From: DATHBD01 sp035296325
GTDB taxonomy: Bacteria > Actinomycetota > Actinomycetes > Mycobacteriales > Micromonosporaceae
Length of the DNA: 64,000 nucleotides
Reading direction: 5' to 3'
NCBI GenBank assembly: GCA_035296325.1
Contig: DATHBD010000027.1
Location: forward strand, 1 to 64,000
Below the pieces are notes generated by a model that saw only the letters and a program-made list of their open reading frames with translations, did not search any database and was not told the DNA's origin. Both the position numbers and the translations under genes were made by a program. Positions 42,330 to 51,853 of the stretch are shown piece after piece (positions within the stretch are counted from its first letter, which is position 1; each line of letters opens with the position of its first letter).

Positions 42330-45300
42330 ATGCGTGTCCAGGTGCTCGGCGACCTCGAGGTGGTCCTCGGTGACCGGGTTGCCGACCTGGGCGGACCAAA
42401 GCCGCGCACGCTGCTCGCGCTGCTGGTCGCCGCGGGCGGCCGCGCAGCGCCGGTCGAGTATCTGATCAACCAGATCTGGGGCGAGGATCCACCAGCCCGG
42501 GTGGAGACCTCGCTCCAGTCCTACGTTGCCCGGCTCCGGAAGGCACTCGGCGTCGGGCTGTCGGCCGAGCGGCTGCGTACCCACGCGGGTGGGTACTCGC
42601 TGGACCTCACCGCCGATGAGGTCGACGCGCGGCGGTTCGACGATCTCGTGCGGGCCGCCCGCACCGCGTCGGAGGACGCAGAGCCGCTGCTGAGCGAGGC
42701 GCTGGGGCTGTGGCGGGGCGCGGCGTACGCGGGCCTCGCGGGGCCGGCCCTCGCAGCGGAGGCGACCCGGCTCGACGAGCTGCGGATGGCGGCGACCGAG
42801 CAGCTCTGGGATGCGCGGATACGTCAGGGTCGTCAGGCCGAGGCGGTCGCCGAGCTGGAACAGCTGGTTCGCCTGTACCCGCTGCGCGAAGGGATGTGGG
42901 CATTGCTGGCCCGGGCGCTGTACCGCTCGGCGCGCCAGGGCGACGCCCTGGCCGCGCTGCGCAGGGCCCGCCAGTACCTGGCCGACGAGCTCGGCGTCGA
43001 TCCGGGCCCGGAGCTGCGGCGGGTGGAGGAGCTTGTGTTACGTCAGGACTCCAGCCTCGACGTCACGCAGGATGCTGGCCCGGTCCTGGTGTCGGCGCCT
43101 CCGGCCGAACGGCAGCTGTTCGGCCGGGACGACGCGCTCGCCGCCGCCGAGCAGGCGCTTCGCGACGCGCTCGCCGGCCGCGGCCGGACTGTGATAGTCA
43201 CCGGCGAGGCCGGGATCGGCAAGACCCGGCTGACCGAGGCGCTGATGGCCCGCGCCAGGAGCATGGGGTTCCGGTGCGGGCGCGGTGGCTGGGAGGCGGA
43301 GACATGTCCGGAGTTGTGGGGCTGGTCGGAGGCGGCCGGGCAGGTCCTGGGGCAGGCAGGCGTGCTCGCGGCGTCGCCCGGCGATGTGGTCGACGCCGCG
43401 GCCGCCAGCTTTCGGCAGGCGTCCGCGCTGACGGCGGCGCTGCGGGACGGCCCGCCGGCGTTGCTGGTCCTCGATGACGTCCACTGGGCCGACGCGGAGA
43501 GCCTGCGCCTGCTGCGCCGGGTCGGCACGCAGGTCGCGTCCCTGCCGGTCGTGCTGGTCGTCGCGCTGCGGTCGGCGCCCGCCGAGATCGGGCAGGCGGT
43601 CGTCGACGCGCTGGCGGCGCTGGCCCGCACCGGGCCGGTCCGGATCGACCTCGCCGGCCTGGACGCGGCGGCCATCGCCGCGTGGGTGGCGGAGCACGCC
43701 GACGTATGGCTGCCACCGGAGGCCGCCGCGGAGTTGGCGGCGCGGACTGACGGGAACCCGTTCTACGTCACCGAACTGGTCCGCCTTCTGGTCCGGGACG
43801 GCGCCCTCACCTCATTGAGCGCCGGCACCTGGCGGGCGGTGCCCGACGGAGTCCGCGATGTGGTCCGCGAGCGCCTGGCGCAACTGCCGGACAGCTCCGG
43901 GTTGGTGCTCGGCACCGCCGCCGTCGCCGGACGGTCGTTCGATCTGCTGGTCGTCGAGCGCGCCGCCGGCGTCAGCGGCGAACAGGTCGCCGAAGCCGTG
44001 GAGTCGGCCCTGATGCTGGGTCTGATCAGCGAGCTCGATCCGGGGCGCTTCCGGTTCAGCCACGCGCTGGTCCGCGACGCGATCTATTTCGGCCTGCCCG
44101 CCCCCACCCGCGCCCGCGCACACGCCGGCGTCGCCATCGCCCTGGAGCACCGGTACGCGGGCGCGCTGAGCTCGCACGTCGTGGAACTCGCGGAGCACTA
44201 CCGCCTGGCCGGACCGGTGCACGCCCGGTCGGCCTGGGTGTTCGCCCGACGCGCGGGGCTGGCCGCCGCCGGACGGTCCGCCCATGACGAGGCGTTCCGC
44301 CTGCTCGCCGAGGCTGAGGAGCTGCAGGGTCTGGACCCGCTCGTCACGTCCGAGGAGCGGGAGGGCGTGCTGCTGGCCCAGGCGGCGGCCCTGATCCGTC
44401 TCGGGCGGCAGATCGAAGCGTGGCGGCCGGTCGCGCGCGCGGCGGCGGCCGCTCTCGCCCGCGACGACGTGACCGCGGCGGCGGACGCGCTGCTGACGAT
44501 CACGACCGGGCTGTGGGGCTGGCGTAACGCGGGCGACTGGGACGACGACGCTGTGGCGCTGTGGCAGGACGTCCTGGAGCGGCTGCCCGCCGGTCAGGGG
44601 GCGACCCGCGCCCACGTGCAGGTGTCGCTCGCGGTGGAGCTGCTCTACCGGCCGGGCTCCGCCGCCCGGACCACCGCGCTCGCCGACGAGGCGGTGCGGG
44701 CGGTGCGTCGCTCCGGTACGCATGACGCCGTACGCTTCCACGTGCTGCGCCTGGCCGTGCAGGCGTTGCTGCGGCCCGACCTGCTGCATCACCGTGCGCC
44801 GATCCTCGACGAGCTGATCGGGCTGGCCGTGGCCCGGGACGATGTTTCCAGCCTGGTCGGCGCCCTGACCACCCGGGCGACCGACCGCGCGGAGCTGGGC
44901 CGGCTGGACGAGGCGCACGCCGACCTGCTCCGGGCCGACGACCTCGCGCGGCGTCATCAGCTCCCATCCGCACTCATGATCACCGGCTGGTGCCTGGCGA
45001 CCTGGCGGCAGCTGAAGGGCGATCTCGACGGCGCGGAGGCCGCGATTGCCGAGCTTGAGGCGTTTCAGGCCACCCTCGCCATGGCCGGCGAGGGAATCGC
45101 GCTGTGTCAGCTGTCGGTGCTACGCCTGCTCCAGGGAAGGCTCCCTGAGCTGGCGCCGGTGCTGCAGGCCGCCGCGGAGCACTTCCCGCCGTTCCGTGAG
45201 GTGCTCGCACTCGCCTTGATCCAGGCGGGCCGCGCGGACGAGGCCCGCCGGCTGCTCGGCGGATGGACCGAGCAGCCGCCGTTGCCGTGGACCTACCTGT

Positions 45301-45578
45301 GGTCCACGTTCATCGTGTTCCGGGCGTACACGTGGATCGCGCTCGGCGACCGCGAAGCGGTGCGCGAGTTGCGGGCGCAGCTGACGCCGTACGCCGGGCG
45401 CCTGGCCGGGACGATGCCGGTCGCCGGGCTGGGCAGCACCGACCTGGTCCTCGGCGAGCTGGCCGCGGCGGACGGTGATCCGGTCGCCGCGCGCGAGCAT
45501 CTGGACCGGGCCCGCCGGACCTGCGCGAGGCTCGGACTGCCGCACTGGCTGGCCCGAACCGAGCGGGCCGCTGGCTGA
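42330..45578 (+). CDS. AfsR/SARP-type transcriptional regulator with AAA ATPase
   Basis: A 1082-residue regulator. Residues 1-95 are an OmpR-like winged helix (MRVQVLGDLEVVLGDRVADL, then TLLALLVAAGGRAAPVEYLI). Residues 96-235 form the bacterial transcriptional activation domain (ATRLDELRMAATEQLWDARI and DALAALRRARQYLADELGVD). An AAA/STAND-type ATPase follows, with Walker A VTGEAGIGKTRLTEA (near 289) and Walker B ALLVLDDVHWADAESL (near 374). The rest is TPR-like helical repeats to the end, with no LuxR HTH. Such proteins activate antibiotic or stress operons. No biosynthetic cluster lies beside it, so its target is unclear. Confidence 0.9.
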   Translation: MRVQVLGDLEVVLGDRVADLGGPKPRTLLALLVAAGGRAAPVEYLINQIWGEDPPARVETSLQSYVARLRKALGVGLSAERLRTHAGGYSLDLTADEVDARRFDDLVRAARTASEDAEPLLSEALGLWRGAAYAGLAGPALAAEATRLDELRMAATEQLWDARIRQGRQAEAVAELEQLVRLYPLREGMWALLARALYRSARQGDALAALRRARQYLADELGVDPGPELRRVEELVLRQDSSLDVTQDAGPVLVSAPPAERQLFGRDDALAAAEQALRDALAGRGRTVIVTGEAGIGKTRLTEALMARARSMGFRCGRGGWEAETCPELWGWSEAAGQVLGQAGVLAASPGDVVDAAAASFRQASALTAALRDGPPALLVLDDVHWADAESLRLLRRVGTQVASLPVVLVVALRSAPAEIGQAVVDALAALARTGPVRIDLAGLDAAAIAAWVAEHADVWLPPEAAAELAARTDGNPFYVTELVRLLVRDGALTSLSAGTWRAVPDGVRDVVRERLAQLPDSSGLVLGTAAVAGRSFDLLVVERAAGVSGEQVAEAVESALMLGLISELDPGRFRFSHALVRDAIYFGLPAPTRARAHAGVAIALEHRYAGALSSHVVELAEHYRLAGPVHARSAWVFARRAGLAAAGRSAHDEAFRLLAEAEELQGLDPLVTSEEREGVLLAQAAALIRLGRQIEAWRPVARAAAAALARDDVTAAADALLTITTGLWGWRNAGDWDDDAVALWQDVLERLPAGQGATRAHVQVSLAVELLYRPGSAARTTALADEAVRAVRRSGTHDAVRFHVLRLAVQALLRPDLLHHRAPILDELIGLAVARDDVSSLVGALTTRATDRAELGRLDEAHADLLRADDLARRHQLPSALMITGWCLATWRQLKGDLDGAEAAIAELEAFQATLAMAGEGIALCQLSVLRLLQGRLPELAPVLQAAAEHFPPFREVLALALIQAGRADEARRLLGGWTEQPPLPWTYLWSTFIVFRAYTWIALGDREAVRELRAQLTPYAGRLAGTMPVAGLGSTDLVLGELAAADGDPVAAREHLDRARRTCARLGLPHWLARTERAAG

Positions 45579-45598
45579 GCCCAGCCAGCTGAGCGCGG

Positions 45599-46258
45599 TC
45601 ACGGCGTGGCGGTGCCGTGCATCCGCAGCGCGTACCGGCGGAACGCCCGCCGGGCCAGCCGCGGCAGGAGCCACCGCACCGGCGCCGGCGCGCCGGAGAT
45701 CATGCGGGAGACCACGACCGGGTCGCCCTCATGCTGGATCATCCCGAACGTCACCAGCGCCTCAGACGGCCGGTTGTTCTTCCGGGCAAGCCGGCCCAGC
45801 GCCTCCCACTCGTCCCGAGTCATCGCCCGCGCCGCGATCGGCAGCAGCCGTTCCTCCTCAGCGTCGAGGTGCTCGGCGAGGTTGCCGTACAGAGCATCGA
45901 GCAGGTCGGCGATGCGGTCGCGGTCGGCGGGATCCGCCGTCGAGGCCCAGTGCGGGCGGATCCGGCCGATGTCGCCGAGCAGGCCGTCGACGCGCTCGTG
46001 CTGGGTCTCCATCAGGCGCACCAGCGGGGCGAGTTCATCGGGTACCCGCTCCAGCAGTAGCGGCCAGGCCAACTCGTCTTCGGCGGTGTGGTGATCGTGC
46101 AGGCAGCGGGCGATGTAGTCGAGGTGCCGGGCAACCGTTCGGGCGCGCGTGACGTCACCGGCGCGCACCCCGCGGACGACACCCGCGGCGAGGCGGAACT
46201 CCCGCCGGAAGAAGGTGTGGACCGCCGGCATCTCGCCGGTTTCGATACCAGTACTCAT
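45599..46258 (-). CDS. Hemerythrin-domain protein
   Basis: A 219-residue protein with a hemerythrin-like four-helix bundle: HLDYIARCLHDHHTAEDELA, METQHERVDGLL and LAEHLDAEEERLLPIAARAM supply the His and Glu ligands of a di-iron site. The C-terminal part (ISGAPAPVRWLLPRLARRAF) is basic and amphipathic. The ATG at 46258 (MSTGIETGEMP) is preferred; an ATG at 46267 is also possible. Actinobacterial hemerythrin-like proteins of this class are implicated in redox or NO/H2O2 responses. No operon partner. Confidence 0.86.
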   Translation of the reverse strand: MSTGIETGEMPAVHTFFRREFRLAAGVVRGVRAGDVTRARTVARHLDYIARCLHDHHTAEDELAWPLLLERVPDELAPLVRLMETQHERVDGLLGDIGRIRPHWASTADPADRDRIADLLDALYGNLAEHLDAEEERLLPIAARAMTRDEWEALGRLARKNNRPSEALVTFGMIQHEGDPVVVSRMISGAPAPVRWLLPRLARRAFRRYALRMHGTATP

Positions 46259-46512
46259 CGGATGCATCCTCGTCCTCGTGGGCTGAGCACCCACGGTCGG
46301 TCACCACCCCTGCGCCCGCCTTGCAAACCGCTTGCACATTCCCGGTGGACACCCGCCGGCTGCGCATGGCGTCGACGGTGCCCGGACGATCTCGCTGGTG
46401 GATGACATCGTGCGGGAAGGTGCGCGGCTACCTTCGTCAACGGCAATCTGTTCGCGCGCCAGCCCGGCCCGGCCGCATAGCCCACCACCGGCAACCTCAG
46501 GGAGCAACAAAC

Positions 46513-46911
46513 ATGACCATCATCGACAAGGTCGCCTGGATCCGCCTCGAGAACGGCGCGATCCTCAGCTCCCGATCACGCGGCAAGGACGTCTACTACA
46601 TCCCCGGCGGCAAGCGAGAGTCAGGCGAAGGCGACATCGACACCCTGGTCCGCGAAATCCACGAGGAACTCAGCGTGATCATCACTCCCAACAGCGCAAA
46701 GCACATTGGAACCTTCCATGCCCAGGCCCACGGCCACTCCGACGGGACGATCGTCCGCATGACCTGCTACACCGCCGACTACCAGGGAGTCCTGCGGCCC
46801 GACAGCGAAATCGAAGAGATCGTCTGGCTCACCCACGCCGACCGTCACCGGGTCTCCCCGGTCGACCAGATCATCTTTGATCACCTCCACGAGACGGCGC
46901 GTTTGCGCTGA
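46513..46911 (+). CDS. NUDIX hydrolase
   Basis: A 132-residue single-domain NUDIX protein. The Nudix box reads GGKRESGEGDIDTLVREIHE followed by ELSV, matching G-x5-E-x7-RE-U-x-EE-x-G-U except for Ser in place of the final Gly. The ATG at 46513 follows AGGGAG. Small NUDIX hydrolases remove damaged or signalling nucleoside diphosphate derivatives; the exact substrate is not predictable. Longer in-frame starts upstream give only Arg-rich sequence and were rejected. Confidence 0.86.
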   Translation: MTIIDKVAWIRLENGAILSSRSRGKDVYYIPGGKRESGEGDIDTLVREIHEELSVIITPNSAKHIGTFHAQAHGHSDGTIVRMTCYTADYQGVLRPDSEIEEIVWLTHADRHRVSPVDQIIFDHLHETARLR

Positions 46912-47037
46912 AGGCGTGTCAACGACGTAGTACATCACTTGGTCGATGTCGCGGGTTGGCGGTCACCAGCGATCGACTGGCCGTGGCACCCGGCTGGGTG
47001 GTCTGGGGCCACCACGCTGACGCGCTTGCACGGTGGT

Positions 47038-48153
47038 TCAGGCCAGGAGCAGGCGGAGGCCGAGCTCTGCCTCGTCGAGGGCGGCGAGTTCGTGGTTGTG
47101 CTCCGCCCACCGGCCCGAGGACAGGTCGTCGTGAAGTCTGCGTACTGCCCGTCGCTCCGCCCGCGGCCCGACCCGGGTCCATACCGATACCGCGCGGCGC
47201 ACATGTTCCTCCAGGTACGCCTCGGGCCGACGCCAGTAGGCCTCGAAGAAGCCGTCAGTGCAGTCCCACGGGATGGGCACCGGCTCCGTGCGGCCCCCGA
47301 TCGCGCGGGTCAGGTCGGCCAGTGACGGCCGGCCGACGAGAAGGTCAGCGATCTCAGGCAGGTAGTCGCGGGTGAGCCAGAACCGCTGACGCCAGTTGGT
47401 GTCATCGGCGTCGTAGGTGAACACCACCACGCGGCGAGCGACCCGCCGCATCTCACGCAGCCCGGCGATCGGGTCCTGCCAGTGATGAACGGTGCTGACC
47501 GCCATCGCCGCGTCGAAGGACTGGTCTTCGAACGGCAGGTTCTCCGCAGCGGCGGCCACGCACGGCGCCGCACCCGCGGGACGCCGTGCCCGCATGACCG
47601 CCGAGGGTTCCACCGCGGTGACGTCGCGATCCGGGGGTTCGTAGGAGCCGGTGCCGGCGCCGACGTTCAGAACCGTCCGCGCGTCGCCCAGCGCATCCCA
47701 GATGCGGGCCGCGATCCGCGGCTCGGTGCGCCGTGTCGCTGGATATGCGGCTCCGATGGCGTCGTACAACCGCGCGCCGAACATTTGCAGTTGTTCCTCC
47801 GGCGTCGTGCTGATCCCCATTGCCCGCGCCTCCAGTTCCCTGTCTATCGCGGTCACCATGGCAGCAGCGCGGTCGCGCTGGTCCATCAGCAGGCCGCGGA
47901 GCCGGTGCAGGTGCGCGACCGCATCGGTGGCGGGGTCGTCAACCAGGTCCGCGATCTCGCGCAGTCCGAAGCCCAGCCGACGATAGGCGAGCACCTCCCG
48001 CAGTCGCTCCACGTCGGCCGCCGAGTAGGCCCGGTACCCGGCCGGGGTCCGTGAGGACGGCTGTACGAGGCCCAGCTCGTCGTAGTGATGCAGCGTGCGG
48101 ACGGTCACGCCGGCCAGTTCGGCCACACGTCCCACGGTCAGGTGCTCCTCCAC
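47038..48153 (-). CDS. MerR regulator fused to a SAM methyltransferase domain
   Basis: A 371-residue two-domain protein. Residues 1-75 are a MerR HTH and wing (LTVGRVAELAGVTVRTLHHY, DELGLVQPSSRTPAGYRAYS), followed by the dimerisation helix (RGLLMDQRDRAAAMVTAIDR). After residue 135 lies a class I methyltransferase: motif I is TVLNVGAGTGSYEPP, strand 2 ends DVTAVEPS, then AENLPFEDQSFDAAMAVSTV and a closing HHWQD. The GTG at 48153 (VEEHLTVGRV) is the likely start. MerR proteins usually carry small ligand-binding tails, so a methyltransferase could serve as a ligand sensor or a resistance enzyme that reports on its own substrate. Confidence 0.85.
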   Translation of the reverse strand: MEEHLTVGRVAELAGVTVRTLHHYDELGLVQPSSRTPAGYRAYSAADVERLREVLAYRRLGFGLREIADLVDDPATDAVAHLHRLRGLLMDQRDRAAAMVTAIDRELEARAMGISTTPEEQLQMFGARLYDAIGAAYPATRRTEPRIAARIWDALGDARTVLNVGAGTGSYEPPDRDVTAVEPSAVMRARRPAGAAPCVAAAAENLPFEDQSFDAAMAVSTVHHWQDPIAGLREMRRVARRVVVFTYDADDTNWRQRFWLTRDYLPEIADLLVGRPSLADLTRAIGGRTEPVPIPWDCTDGFFEAYWRRPEAYLEEHVRRAVSVWTRVGPRAERRAVRRLHDDLSSGRWAEHNHELAALDEAELGLRLLLA

Positions 48154-48243
48154 GCCACCGACTATGCGCCATGACGCCACGTGAGGGACAAGGCGCGAGC
48201 CGGAGCTGGTGCAGCGCGAGATTCAACCTGTCCACGAGGACCG

Positions 48244-49113
48244 TCATCCAGAGCGGAATGGTGCGATCGTCTCGCGTACTGCGGCCACGGCGCCCCAATC
48301 GTCGTCGTCATGGGCGATGATGCTCAGCAACTCGCGGAGGTGCAGCAACGGCATCCGGGCCTGCCAGCCGTCGTGCAAGGGAGCGATCTCGGCATAGGCG
48401 CGAAAGAACCGGTCGGAGAGCGCTTGCCGGTCGGCCGACCACATCATTGACAGGTCAGACTCCGCCCAGGTATAGGAGACGGCTGGATCGATGAAGACCG
48501 CACGACCCGCCGGGGTGGCGACCAGATTTTCCGTCCACAGATCGCCGTGGTTGAGCACCGGAGGCTGGACCGGCACCAGTTCCGGCAACGCTGCGCACAA
48601 CCGCTCCAGCGCCGATCGGTCCCCGGCATCGAACGCCGCCTCCACCAAGGGCTCCGACAGCCATCGCAGGAGTCGCCGCTGCGCGAAGAACTCGTACCCG
48701 TCGCTGGTCCAGGTGTTGTCCTGACGCAGCCGACCGAGCCACCCGTCATGATGCCACCCGAATCTATCGCCGATCGCGGTCACGTGCACCCGGGCGAGCA
48801 TGCGCCCGGCATCTTCCCAGAAGGCCGCATCGGTCGCTCTCGGCCGCATCGCAGCGAGCACCAGCAGATCCGGCGTGATCGCCAGGACTTCCGGGGTGTT
48901 CGCGCCGCCGAGTTCAGCCAGGGCTCGTAGCCCTTCCGCCTCGACCGCGAAGAGGTCCGGGCGCGGGACCGGAAGCGTCTTGGCGAAAATCTGGCGGCCG
49001 TCGCTCAGTGTCGCCAGGCCCGAAAGCGCCACCACTCCACCCACCGCGGGTACCACCGAGGCAACCGGAAAGCCGGCCGCGACGAGACGCTCAACGAGTA
49101 GACGAAGGTCCAT
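48244..49113 (-). CDS. Fructosamine kinase / aminoglycoside phosphotransferase-family protein
   Basis: A 289-residue kinase-like protein. The ATP-site Lys is in RQIFAKTLP, the Glu in FAVEAEGLRAL, the catalytic loop is LNHGDLWTENLVATPAG (Asp and Asn), and the metal-binding Asp is in AVFIDPAVSYTW. These are the features of fructosamine-3-kinase proteins, which phosphorylate sugar-amine adducts so that they fall off proteins. It is complete compared with the family (about 290 residues). The gene is transcribed in the same direction as, and 21 nt downstream of, the toxin operon's last gene, so it could be read through from it. Confidence 0.86.
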   Translation of the reverse strand: MDLRLLVERLVAAGFPVASVVPAVGGVVALSGLATLSDGRQIFAKTLPVPRPDLFAVEAEGLRALAELGGANTPEVLAITPDLLVLAAMRPRATDAAFWEDAGRMLARVHVTAIGDRFGWHHDGWLGRLRQDNTWTSDGYEFFAQRRLLRWLSEPLVEAAFDAGDRSALERLCAALPELVPVQPPVLNHGDLWTENLVATPAGRAVFIDPAVSYTWAESDLSMMWSADRQALSDRFFRAYAEIAPLHDGWQARMPLLHLRELLSIIAHDDDDWGAVAAVRETIAPFRSG

Positions 49114-49134
49114 GCAGGAATCGTGTCACAGCCG

Positions 49135-49668
49135 TCACCCGCGGACGTCGAGCGCGTCGAGTGCCGCCTTGTCGAGCTCCACGTACGGCTCCTGCCGCAG
49201 GTTCTCCACCACCGTCCCGGGGCGGATGCCCAGCGTATCGACCTCGATCAGGCCCCCGCCTTCCGCGCCGAAGCCACCCCCCCGCTCGAACATCATCAGC
49301 AGCGGCTCGAACGGCTCAGCCGGCGCTTGGGGGAGCGGTACACCGGCGTCGAGCAGGGCGGCGAAGTGCAATGCGTGCACGGTGACCCGGGTCACCCAGC
49401 CGCGCTGACTCCACGAGGCCAGTTGCGCCGTCACCCGCGCCACAGCCTGCGGATCGGCCCGAATGGCCGGGTTCACCGCGGCCGCCACGTCGGGAAACGG
49501 GTAGCCCGGAGCCTTCGTGACGTACGCCCACCAGGCTGCCCTGCGCAGATGCTCCTTCATCAGGTAGCCCCGCGAGACCGTCCGGTCGAACGAGCCGGTC
49601 CAGTCGATCGCGGCGATCCTCCGCTCCAGCTCGTACACCCGCTGGCCAGCCACGTGCTGTGTCATCAC
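49135..49668 (-). CDS. Putative immunity protein of the toxin operon
   Basis: A 177-residue soluble protein with no signal peptide and no recognised family. It is helical at the N-terminus (YELERRIAAIDWTGSFDRTV, MKEHLRRAAWWAYVTKAPGY) and acidic at the C-terminus (VENLRQEPYVELDKAALDAL). Its GTG start (49668) overlaps the stop of the toxin gene as GTGA; an ATG 3 nt later is also possible. Position directly after a polymorphic toxin, cytosolic location and small size are what is expected of the cognate immunity protein. This is inferred from arrangement alone. Confidence 0.6.
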   Translation of the reverse strand: MMTQHVAGQRVYELERRIAAIDWTGSFDRTVSRGYLMKEHLRRAAWWAYVTKAPGYPFPDVAAAVNPAIRADPQAVARVTAQLASWSQRGWVTRVTVHALHFAALLDAGVPLPQAPAEPFEPLLMMFERGGGFGAEGGGLIEVDTLGIRPGTVVENLRQEPYVELDKAALDALDVRG

Positions 49669-50639
49669 TTACCCCCTCCGCCGAGGATATGGCGGATGAT
49701 GTCGTCGAGGATCGACATGTCGGACCCGATCTCGGTGATGCCTGGATGTTCTCTCCCGAGGTTGGGCCCCCAGTGCCCGAACGGGTCACGGTTGGGGTCA
49801 CCGTGCGGCGAGAGGTCGTGGGCGCCATGATGCTGGGGCGTCGGGTTGTTTCCGAGCACCGGGTCCCACGCGCCCGGATCCGACGACCGGTACGGCATGC
49901 CGTTGTTCATCAGGCTGCTCTCCATGTATTCGTGCGCGATGAGCCGGTTGAAGGCCTTCGCCTCCGGCCCCGTGAGCTTGCCGGCTTCTGCTTTGCCCCA
50001 CAGGTCGGCGATGTCGGGGTCGGGGGAGAAGTTGCCGCGCTGAATTTGCCCGGGGCCGGTCGGAAGGTCGTGTTCCCGGTTGAAGACGTGGTCCTTGACC
50101 TGGTCCAGCTGGTTCTGCGGAATGCCGGTGTTCTCGGCGATCCGGGCCGTGTCCCCGGTGTTGGCGCGGATCGCGTCGTACGCCCGCGCGTCCGCGGCGC
50201 TGACGTCGTCGACGTACCGCGCTCCGGACCAGCCCCCGGAGGCGCGGTCCGCGGCGCGGCCGGCATCGGCGATGCCGTCGAGTGCCCCTGCTCCGCGTGC
50301 TGCCGCGCCGACCAGGCCGGCGACGCCGCCCAGCACCGGCACGATGCCGAGCATCCGTTCCCACCATGCCAGTTCCTGGCCGGTGATCAGGTCGCGGCCG
50401 GTGACGGCTTCGACGACCCCCTTGGTGGTGCCGACCACAGGTGTGAAGTCGAGCGCCAGGCTGAGCAGGACACCGAACAGCACGGACAGGCCGATCAGCG
50501 CCGCGAGCGCGGCCTGGGCGGTCCGGTAGCAGTCGGACAGGCTGCTGCAGTTGTCGGCGTACGCGGGAGTCGGGTACGCGAGGTAGGTGAGGGTGCCGGC
50601 GAGGACCCCGACGAGCAGATGCCGGATTGCGCGGTTCAT
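49665..50639 (-). CDS. Secreted polymorphic toxin with pre-toxin TG domain
   Basis: A 324-residue protein. An N-terminal signal peptide (HLLVGVLAGTLTYLAYPTPAYA) precedes two Cys and a hydrophobic stretch (LAALIGLSVLFGVLLSLALD). Next is the pre-toxin PT-TG motif, VVGTTKGVVEAVTGRDLITG with QELAWWERMLGIVPVLG. After about residue 155 the likely toxin domain begins: IPQNQLDQVKDHVFNREHDL, SPDPDIADLWGKAEAGKLTG, AFNRLIAHEYMESSLMNNGM, then a His-rich end (QHHGAHDLSPHGD). I recognise the toxin domain as recurrent in polymorphic toxins but cannot assign its activity. Its start and stop overlap the neighbours by 4 nt. Confidence 0.78.
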   Translation of the reverse strand: MNRAIRHLLVGVLAGTLTYLAYPTPAYADNCSSLSDCYRTAQAALAALIGLSVLFGVLLSLALDFTPVVGTTKGVVEAVTGRDLITGQELAWWERMLGIVPVLGGVAGLVGAAARGAGALDGIADAGRAADRASGGWSGARYVDDVSAADARAYDAIRANTGDTARIAENTGIPQNQLDQVKDHVFNREHDLPTGPGQIQRGNFSPDPDIADLWGKAEAGKLTGPEAKAFNRLIAHEYMESSLMNNGMPYRSSDPGAWDPVLGNNPTPQHHGAHDLSPHGDPNRDPFGHWGPNLGREHPGITEIGSDMSILDDIIRHILGGGGK

Positions 50640-51853
50640 CGCTGCTGCCCGTTCGGGCCGGGCCGGGCCGGGCTGAGCAGGCTCATCAGGACGGCCGAGA
50701 GGATCGTCAGGATCAGGAACGGCAGAAAGCTCAACGGCGCCCTCCGCAGGAAGTAGCCCATCACGAGCGTGCCGACAAGGTAGACCGGCACGATGACCAG
50801 GAGCAGCCGGATCAGCCGGGGCACTCTGTTCATCCGCCGGGCATACCCGGCCGGGGCGCGCGTGCCGAGGAATGCCGCGAGGAACTGCGCCGCCAGGAGC
50901 ACGACGAAGGTGAGGAGCGCGTGCCAGTACGCGGCGTACAGCCCGGACAGTATGAGCGTGAGGAACGCCGCCCGGATCACCAGACGGGCCGGGAGTGGCA
51001 GCCGGCTCAGCAGCGGCACCACCGGTTGCGCGGTGCGAAAGCGCGCTTCCAGCTCGTCCATCCGACCAGGCAGCCGAGTGCCCGCTGCCGGGTCGGCACC
51101 CGCGCCGCCCATGTTGGCGGCACTGGTCAGCTGGACGACGGACCGGGCGGTCCCGGCGAGCACGGCGAACGTGATCACCCAAGCACCGGACTGCTGCGCC
51201 GGCGCCATCGCCTCGACCGTCGGTTGCGTACCGGTCCAGACGAACACCGGGCGGACCAGCAGCGGAGTGGACTGGAGCCAGACATAGACCAGCAGACCGG
51301 TGGTCGCGATGACCGTAACGATTGCCACGATGGCCCGCAGTGCTCTCGGCGTACTGGTCGGCAACATGAACTCGGCTGCGAGTGACTTCGCCGCGATCGG
51401 TACGCCCACTGCGAGCATGGCCAGCAACAGGTAGGACAGCAGCAGCGAACCGTACTGTCCGGCGAACGCCTCGACCGGCGACGTGACATAGGACTGATAC
51501 GTCCGCGACGGATGGTCGCCGAGTGTCAGGTCGCCGAGCGCGAAGCCAACGGTGAGATATAGCCCGACCGCGCCCGAGGCCGCCCCGATGGCCGCGACGA
51601 GCATCAGCAGCCAGAGCGCCTCGGTGAAGATGATGTCGAAACCCGGGTGGAACGCGCCGACGACGAACCCGCCGACGAAGGCGACGATCGGTGCGAGCAG
51701 GCCGATCAGTGGCCGGGCCGCCAGGTAGAGGCCGTCCACTGTGGCGACGGCGAGTCCGGCCGAGATCCGGCGGACCCGCAGCGGCAGACCCACCCAGAGC
51801 GCGTCACTGATGCGCGTCCACGGCGACGGATGACTCGTGAGGGGTGCTGTCAT
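50636..51853 (-). CDS. Multi-helix membrane protein upstream of the toxin
   Basis: A 405-residue integral membrane protein with about nine or ten helices (for example LLAPIVAFVGGFVVGAFHP, LLMLVAAIGAASGAVGLYL, LLLVIVPVYLVGTLVMGYFL). I do not recognise a family. A large loop near residues 250-285 carries GGAGADPAAGTRLPGRMDEL. The ATG at 51853 follows GGGGAG. The 3' end overlaps the toxin start by 4 nt and the 5' end overlaps the previous membrane gene by 50 nt. Its fixed place in front of a toxin suggests a role in toxin export, entry or protection of the producing cell's membrane. Confidence 0.7.
   Translation of the reverse strand: MTAPLTSHPSPWTRISDALWVGLPLRVRRISAGLAVATVDGLYLAARPLIGLLAPIVAFVGGFVVGAFHPGFDIIFTEALWLLMLVAAIGAASGAVGLYLTVGFALGDLTLGDHPSRTYQSYVTSPVEAFAGQYGSLLLSYLLLAMLAVGVPIAAKSLAAEFMLPTSTPRALRAIVAIVTVIATTGLLVYVWLQSTPLLVRPVFVWTGTQPTVEAMAPAQQSGAWVITFAVLAGTARSVVQLTSAANMGGAGADPAAGTRLPGRMDELEARFRTAQPVVPLLSRLPLPARLVIRAAFLTLILSGLYAAYWHALLTFVVLLAAQFLAAFLGTRAPAGYARRMNRVPRLIRLLLVIVPVYLVGTLVMGYFLRRAPLSFLPFLILTILSAVLMSLLSPARPGPNGQQR

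Noticed and set aside
45579..46512. Arg-rich plus-strand frames over and after the hemerythrin gene
   Set aside because: No motifs, and they overlap the hemerythrin ligands on the other strand. The NUDIX gene starts only at 46513.
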